39,937 bases of DNA. Source: Hyphomicrobiales bacterium. GTDB lineage: Bacteria > Pseudomonadota > Alphaproteobacteria > Rhizobiales > Beijerinckiaceae. The notes beneath the pieces were generated by a model. The model searched no databases. It was not told where the DNA came from and saw nothing but the letters and a program-made list of their open reading frames with translations. Shown piece after piece: positions 34,817 through 39,937 of the stretch (the stretch's first letter is position 1; each line of letters starts with the position of its first letter). The position numbers and the translations under genes are program-made. Location: positions 1-39,937 of the forward strand of contig JAGWTW010000024.1 in NCBI GenBank assembly GCA_028868735.1, in the 5' to 3' direction.

Positions 34817-37800
34817 ATGAACAAGGCGGCCCCCTGGAACATCAAGGGCGTGGACAGCGAGACGCGCGACGCGGCGCGCGAAGCCGCCGAGCGCGAAGGC
34901 CTGACGGTGGGCGAATGGCTGAACGACGTCATCTCCGAACGCGCCGCCGGCGCGGAAGCGGAGGATGACGCCTTCGACGAAGAGGACGACGATCGGCTGA
35001 ACGCAGTGTCCTCGCGCATCGCGCGCATTCGCGACACGGGCTTGCGGCCGAAGCGCCGCGCCGATGCGCGCGCGCCGCGCGCCCGCGAATTCGAAGAGGA
35101 GGAAATCGCGCCGCGCCGCGCGCGCGAAACCGACGATTTCACGCCGCGCCGTTCCCGCGACATGTCGCGCCGCGCGCGCGAACGCGAAGTGTCCTGGCGC
35201 GAGAGCGCGGACGCCGAAGCCTTGCTCGAGGACGCCATCGACGCCTTCGAGGCGCGCGTCAGCCGCAGCCAGGCCAAGACCGCGCGCACGCTCGCCGAGG
35301 TCGCCGAACTCGTCCAGAACTCCAATGCGCGCGGCGCGCGCGAGACGCACCTTCTGAAATCGATCGCGCGCAGGCTCGCCGATATCGAGAACCGCGTCGC
35401 CGTCGCCGACGACGTAAGCGACCGCCCCGTGCGCAACGCCATTTCGCGCATCGAAGGCCGTGTGGAGGACATCAAGCGCCGCGGCGACGGCGGCCAGTCC
35501 CGGCTCGGCGACATCGACGCCAAATTGTCAGAGATCGCCGCGCAGCTCGACAGGACGCCGGCCGACCGCTCGCCCGAAAACGCGCGGCTCGCGCGCATCG
35601 AGACGCAGATCGCCGCGCTCGCGACGCAACTCGAAAAGAACGCGACGCAGGCGGCCGCGCCCGCGCCGGCCATGTCGGCCGCAGCGCCCGGTCAGCGTCG
35701 GCCCTTGCTCGACGCCGTCTCGCAGATCGCCTTGCGGCAACGCGAACTCGACGGCGAGGGATGGACGCCGCCGCGGCGGATCGATCAGCGCCAGACGGCG
35801 GATGCTCGCCGCGCGCAGGGCGAGCTCGACACGCGCCTCAGCGGCTTGCAGGGCGATATCGCGCGCATGTCCGCGCATCTCGAAAAGATGCGCGAGGACG
35901 CAGCCGTCCGTGCGGCCGCGCCCGCCGACGGCTCGCTCGACAAGCTGCGCGCGGAAATCGCCGCCGTGTCGCGCGGCCTCAACGACCTCGCGCCGCGCGC
36001 CTCCGTCGCCGCGATCGAACGCAACCTGCGTCAGATGGCGGACCGCTTGGAGGCGATGCGCCAGGAGGCCGGCCGCGTCCAGGCGGCGACCCCGGTCGAC
36101 CAGATCGCCGACGAATTGCGCGCCGGCATGCGCGAACTCGACGCGCGCCCCGCCATCGGCGCGCTCGAACGCGGCATGCGCGCGATTTCCGACAAGCTCG
36201 AAAACCTCGAGGCGCGCGGCGGCGTCGATCCGCAGACCGTGCGCGCCATCTACGATCAGACGCGCGAGGTGCGCGACCTGCTTTCGCGCGCAGCGACTGT
36301 GCCCGGCGAAAAGGCGCAGCGCGAACTCGCCGATCTCGCGCAGAAGATCCAGCAGACGGGCGGCGGCATCGCGCCCGGCGAAGTCGCGCGCATCATCGCC
36401 GACATTCGCGCCGTCGTGGCCGAAGGCGTCGGCGGCGACAATCTGCGCGCGCTCGAAAAGCGCATCGACCAGCTGTCGCATCGCATCGACGCGGCGCTGT
36501 CGGCCGACACGGGCGGCGCGCATATCGCCGCCTTCAGCGAACGGCTCGACAAGCTGCACCGCGCCGTCGCGCAATCGCTCGCAACCCCGCGTCAGCAACC
36601 CGCAGCCGACACGCATCATCTCGAAGAACTCGTGCGCGACCTCGCGACGAAGGTCGATCGCGCCGCCGATCCCAACGCCGGCCGCGACGAACTTCTCGCG
36701 CTACAACACCAGATCGAGAGCCTGTCGACGAAGATCGAACGTTCGAGCGGCGCCGACGAGACGGTCGTCTCGCTCGAGCGCATGATCAACGAATTGTTCG
36801 ATCAGCTCAACGACAGCCGGCTCGCAGCGGTCGAGGCGGCCGAGGGCGCGGCCCGCAGCGCCGTGCGCGAAGCCATGGCGACCGCGCCGGCCGCCGTGGC
36901 GCCCGACACCAGCGGCCTCGTGCGCGAGATCGCCGATCTCCGTCAGATTCAGGACGTCGCCGATCAACGCACGCACGCCACGCTGAAGGCCGTTCACGAG
37001 ACGCTCGAGCGCGTCGTCGATCGTCTGTCGACGCTCGAGGACGACATCGTCGAGAGCCGCACGCAGGATCGCCGCGCCGCGCCGGCCGCGCGCATCGAGG
37101 AGCGCCCGCTGCCGCCGCCCGCGCCCGTTGCGCCGCCCTCGCCGCCCGCGGGCGTGTCGATGAGCGCGGCCGCCGCGCTGGCGCGCAAGAAGGGGCCGCC
37201 GCCGGTCGAACAGCCGCGCGGCGCCGACCGCGCGGAGTCCAGCGCCGCGCCCGCGCACGACATTCTGATCGAACCGGGCGCAGGTCCGCGCGTCAGACCT
37301 CTCGCGGGCTCCGGCGACCAGGATCAGGCCGGCCGCTCCGCGCAGGCGAGCCTGATCGAAGCCGCCCGCCGCGCGCAGCGCGCCGTCAAGGCGGCCAGCG
37401 CAAGCCTCGACGCCCCCGAAAAGGCGCCGGCGATGGCGTCCGAGGGGCCGGCCAAGGTCAGCGCGCTCGCGCAGGCGCGGCTCGCGTACGAGCGCCGCCG
37501 CAAGCCCATCCTGCTCGGCCTCGCCGCGCTGGTGATCCTGCTCGGCGGCGCGCAAGTGGCGAAACTCGCGCTGGGCGGCGGCGCCGAGCCGGCGTCGGTC
37601 GCGCATCCCGCGACGCCGGCGAAGCCCGACACGAAGAACGTCTCGCAGGCGCCGGACGCGACCGCCAAGCCCCCGGTCGCGGACGCAGAGACCAAGCCCG
37701 CTGCGCCGGCCGCAGACGATAAATCAGCCGCGCCCGGCGCGCCTGCGCCGCAATCGAAATCACCATCGGCGTCGATCGACGCGGCGCCGCCGCCGGACAA

Positions 37801-38593
37801 GAGGTCGGAGGCCGCGACGCCGGCCGCGCCGGTCGTCGCCAACGCGGCGCCGAGCGAACCCGCGAAGGTCGATCCCACGCCCGTCGGCGCGATCAACACG
37901 AAGGCGCCCGACCCGGCCGTGGAAATGGCCGCGATCGAAACGCTCGCTGCGCGCGGCGACGCCGCCGCGCAATACGAACTCGGCGCGCGCCGCGCAGACG
38001 GCGTACGCACCGCCCGCAATCCGAAAGGCGCGGCGGAGATGTTCGAGAAGAGCGCGACGAAGGGTTTCGCCCCGGCGCAATACCGGCTCGGCGTCGTCTA
38101 CGAACGCGGGCTCGGCCTTGCGCGCGACTCGATGCTGGCGAAACTCTGGTATCAGCGCGCGGCCGATCGCGGCAACGTGCGCGCCATGCACAATCTCGCG
38201 GTCTTGCTGGCCGACAACGACGGCAAGCCCGACTATGCCGGCGCGGCGAAATGGTTCCGCAAGGCGGCCGAGTACGGCGTGCGCGACAGCCAGTACAATC
38301 TGGCGATCCTCTATGCGCGCGGCATGGGCGGCCCGCAGGATCTCGTGCAATCCTACGCATGGTTCGCCGCCGCCGCCGCGCAGGGCGACGAGGACGCCGG
38401 CAAGAAGCGCGACGACATCGCCTCGCGGCTCGATCCCGCGTCGCTCGCCAGAGCCAAGAACGCCGTCGCCGCCTTCCGCCCGCGGCCGATCGACCCCGCG
38501 GTCAACGAAGTCGCGCCGCCGCCCGGCGGCTGGCAAGCGCTGTTGCCGCCGAAGGACGACAAGGCGCGCAAGCCGACCATGTCCCGGCTCTGA
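34817..38593 (+). CDS. PodJ-like polar localization protein with SEL1 repeats
   Basis: A 1258-residue protein. Residues 1-45 (WNIKGVDSETRDAAREAAER, then GLTVGEWLNDVISERA) match the N-terminus of alphaproteobacterial PodJ-like scaffold proteins. About 120-780 is a very long, Ala/Arg/Glu-rich coiled-coil region. A Pro-rich linker leads to one transmembrane helix (about 897-917, PILLGLAALVILLGG), then a Pro/Ala-rich periplasmic spacer and four or so SEL1 repeats (about 1045-1175; AQYRLGVVYERGLGLARD, AMHNLAVLLADN, SQYNLAILYARGMGG). Cytoplasmic coiled coil plus periplasmic SEL1 suggests a pole-organising protein that contacts envelope enzymes. It is monocistronic, divergent from merR. Confidence 0.85.
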   Translation: MNKAAPWNIKGVDSETRDAAREAAEREGLTVGEWLNDVISERAAGAEAEDDAFDEEDDDRLNAVSSRIARIRDTGLRPKRRADARAPRAREFEEEEIAPRRARETDDFTPRRSRDMSRRAREREVSWRESADAEALLEDAIDAFEARVSRSQAKTARTLAEVAELVQNSNARGARETHLLKSIARRLADIENRVAVADDVSDRPVRNAISRIEGRVEDIKRRGDGGQSRLGDIDAKLSEIAAQLDRTPADRSPENARLARIETQIAALATQLEKNATQAAAPAPAMSAAAPGQRRPLLDAVSQIALRQRELDGEGWTPPRRIDQRQTADARRAQGELDTRLSGLQGDIARMSAHLEKMREDAAVRAAAPADGSLDKLRAEIAAVSRGLNDLAPRASVAAIERNLRQMADRLEAMRQEAGRVQAATPVDQIADELRAGMRELDARPAIGALERGMRAISDKLENLEARGGVDPQTVRAIYDQTREVRDLLSRAATVPGEKAQRELADLAQKIQQTGGGIAPGEVARIIADIRAVVAEGVGGDNLRALEKRIDQLSHRIDAALSADTGGAHIAAFSERLDKLHRAVAQSLATPRQQPAADTHHLEELVRDLATKVDRAADPNAGRDELLALQHQIESLSTKIERSSGADETVVSLERMINELFDQLNDSRLAAVEAAEGAARSAVREAMATAPAAVAPDTSGLVREIADLRQIQDVADQRTHATLKAVHETLERVVDRLSTLEDDIVESRTQDRRAAPAARIEERPLPPPAPVAPPSPPAGVSMSAAAALARKKGPPPVEQPRGADRAESSAAPAHDILIEPGAGPRVRPLAGSGDQDQAGRSAQASLIEAARRAQRAVKAASASLDAPEKAPAMASEGPAKVSALAQARLAYERRRKPILLGLAALVILLGGAQVAKLALGGGAEPASVAHPATPAKPDTKNVSQAPDATAKPPVADAETKPAAPAADDKSAAPGAPAPQSKSPSASIDAAPPPDKRSEAATPAAPVVANAAPSEPAKVDPTPVGAINTKAPDPAVEMAAIETLAARGDAAAQYELGARRADGVRTARNPKGAAEMFEKSATKGFAPAQYRLGVVYERGLGLARDSMLAKLWYQRAADRGNVRAMHNLAVLLADNDGKPDYAGAAKWFRKAAEYGVRDSQYNLAILYARGMGGPQDLVQSYAWFAAAAAQGDEDAGKKRDDIASRLDPASLARAKNAVAAFRPRPIDPAVNEVAPPPGGWQALLPPKDDKARKPTMSRL

Positions 38594-38743
38594 CAAGAGC
38601 GCGGCGTCGGCCGCCGTTCCCGTATTCTGACAATGCCGCCCGTCGCGCGCGCCTGCGCGTCACACGCTCGCCGCAATCGCGCGGCGTCTTGTCATTCACG
38701 TCGCGATCGGGTCTATGTCGCCCCGCCGACAAGGGGGTTTCTG

Positions 38744-39145
38744 ATGCGCGTTCGACTGGTTCTCGCTTTCGCGTCCGCAACTGCCTTCAACCTCGCTTGC
38801 GTAGCGGCGCCGGCGACGGCGGGCGGCCGGGCGCAGACCGACCGCATCGAACTCGCGCAAAACGCGCTTCAGCCGATTCCCAAGGCCAGCGATCGCCGCC
38901 GCGGCGAACTCGAAGGCTGGGACGACGCGAAGCCCGCAGCCAAGCCTGCCTCGAAGCCGGCGGCGAAAGCCGCGCCCGCCAGAAAGACGGCGACTGCCGC
39001 CAAGGCGAAGGCCAAACCCGCCGAAAAGGCCGCGCGCGATCGGGATGACGGCGGCTTGCCGCTGCCTTCGTCGCGCGAGGATAGCACCGGTTCGCCGGTC
39101 AGCTTCGACAAGAACGGCAATATCGGGACCGGCTTCAAGTTCTGA
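38744..39145 (+). CDS. Small secreted Ala/Lys-rich protein
   Basis: A 133-residue protein with a signal peptide (MRVRLVLAFASATAFNLACV, cleavage probably after APATA). The middle (about 63-100) is a Lys/Ala/Pro-rich low-complexity stretch of AKPA/SKPA/AKA units, probably disordered and able to bind acidic polymers or cell wall. The C-terminus SPVSFDKNGNIGTGFKF is more ordered and looks conserved. ATG 38744 follows AAGGGGG. No family recognised. Its 3' end overlaps the convergent kinase gene by 11 bases. Confidence 0.72.
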   Translation: MRVRLVLAFASATAFNLACVAAPATAGGRAQTDRIELAQNALQPIPKASDRRRGELEGWDDAKPAAKPASKPAAKAAPARKTATAAKAKAKPAEKAARDRDDGGLPLPSSREDSTGSPVSFDKNGNIGTGFKF

Positions 39146-39937
39146 ACGCGATACGGCGCGCCGTCGCCAGCATCTGCGCCGGAGACTGGCCCGCATCGAG
39201 CCGCCGCCAGGCGGGATGCGGATCGGCGCGCCGGATTTGCGCGTCCAGTACGCTCACGCTCGCGTCCGACGGGTCGTTGCGTCGCGCAGCCACGCGCGCT
39301 GCGAGCGCGTCGCGCGCGGCTTCGAGCCAGAGCCCCGTGAAAGGGACGCGCGCATCGCGCGCGACGTTCTCGATCGCTTCCGCGAGCGGTTTACGGTCGA
39401 AGACGGCGTCGGCGACCACGGCGCAGCCGGACGCGAGCGCGCGCGCGGCTTCGACGCGCATCTGCGCATAGACGCGCTCCGAAATTTCCGGCGCGTAAGC
39501 TTCCTGCGGCAGTTTTTGCAGAGCGTGGACGCCGTGCATGCGTTTGCGAATGCGGTCGCTCGAAACGATACGGGCGCCGGGCGCAGGGCCGAGCGCCGGC
39601 GCGAGCGCCGCGGCGAGGCTCGATTTGCCCGAGCCGGAAAACCCGCCGATCGCAACGAGACCGGTTGCGCGCGGCGCGAGCAGCCTTTCGGCGAGATCGA
39701 AATAGGCCTGCGCCTCGACGCGCGCTTGCGCTCGCTCGTCCGCGTCCGGCTCGCCGCGCGCCTGCGTCGCTGTGACATGCGCGCGGATGGAGGCGCGCAC
39801 CGCCATGAAGAAGGGCAGGGCGGGCGCGCCGCCGAGTTCGTCGTTCTCGTCGAGATATCGGTTGAAGACGAGATTGGCGAGGTCGTCGCGGCCGCGATGG
39901 CAGAGGTCCATCAGCAGGAAGGCGAGATCGTAGAGCA
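39135..39937 (-). CDS. Aminoglycoside-phosphotransferase-like / AAA ATPase fusion, 5'-truncated
   Basis: C-terminal 267 residues of a protein that runs off the window end (the frame is open to base 39937). The visible N-terminal part (YDLAFLLMDLCHRGRDDLAN and on to about residue 70) resembles the end of an aminoglycoside-phosphotransferase fold. After it comes a P-loop kinase domain of the AAA_33 type with Walker A GGFSGSGKSSLAAAL, VSSDRIRKRMHG and VVADAVFDRKPLAEAI. This two-domain arrangement is a known but uncharacterised bacterial family; the substrate is unknown. Confidence 0.85.
   Translation of the reverse strand, partial: LYDLAFLLMDLCHRGRDDLANLVFNRYLDENDELGGAPALPFFMAVRASIRAHVTATQARGEPDADERAQARVEAQAYFDLAERLLAPRATGLVAIGGFSGSGKSSLAAALAPALGPAPGARIVSSDRIRKRMHGVHALQKLPQEAYAPEISERVYAQMRVEAARALASGCAVVADAVFDRKPLAEAIENVARDARVPFTGLWLEAARDALAARVAARRNDPSDASVSVLDAQIRRADPHPAWRRLDAGQSPAQMLATARRIAFRT

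Noticed and set aside
35761..37722. 653-residue frame within the PodJ-like gene
   Set aside because: Out-of-frame, Arg-dominated translation; the PodJ-like frame runs through the whole region with coherent domains.

Overview
The window is GC-rich alphaproteobacterial chromosome, most likely from the Hyphomicrobiales (Rhizobiales). Supporting signs are the PhyR-NepR-EcfG general stress response locus, 5-aminolevulinate synthase of the C4 pathway, a PodJ-like polarity protein with SEL1 repeats, a MerR/acyl-CoA dehydrogenase/thiolase/FadB-like gene cluster, and a palindromic intergenic element of the kind scattered through rhizobial-type genomes. I could not assign a genus. No phage, insertion sequence, CRISPR array or rRNA operon was seen.

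Layout. 1-3.7 kb: 3' part of cysG, a KGG-repeat stress protein with a textbook EcfG promoter, a membrane acetyltransferase coupled to an exported protein, and tRNA-Gly(CCC). 3.8-5.5 kb: fatty acid desaturase divergent from a TetR regulator, with a near-perfect palindrome between them. 5.5-9.9 kb: phyR divergent from nepR-ecfG, then a NarL-type response regulator and a hybrid histidine kinase. 10-18 kb: acyl-CoA ligase, ABM-fold protein, proline-rich OmpA-domain protein, cyclopropane fatty acid synthase, two small secreted proteins and hemA. 18-18.8 kb: a relatively AT-rich, almost gene-free patch with a small interrupted gene. 18.8-22 kb (minus strand): mscL, aminotransferase, AbrB-type membrane protein and a small membrane protein. 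22-27 kb: a 1178-residue transporter-like hybrid kinase and an acyltransferase-3. 27-34.5 kb (minus strand): a beta-oxidation cluster (MerR regulator, acyl-CoA dehydrogenase, thiolase, FadB-like enzyme, thioesterase, DsbA-fold isomerase) interrupted by a truncated methyltransferase. 34.8-39.9 kb: PodJ-like protein, a small secreted protein and the 3' part of an ATPase/kinase.

How the genes fit together. Stress control is the clearest theme. PhyR, NepR and EcfG form the partner-switching circuit, and EcfG-type promoter sequences lie before nepR-ecfG, phyR, the KGG protein and probably a Gly/His/Phe-repeat secreted protein. Lipid metabolism is the second theme: desaturation, cyclopropanation, acyl-CoA activation, beta-oxidation and two membrane acyltransferases. 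The third is the cell envelope: the OmpA-domain protein, MscL, PodJ-like protein and small exported proteins.

I found no convincing wholly new multi-gene system. The best leads are the interrupted gene with an A7 run near 18.4 kb, the repeat-bearing secreted protein under a likely stress promoter, the proline-rich OmpA chimera and the transporter-like hybrid kinase.
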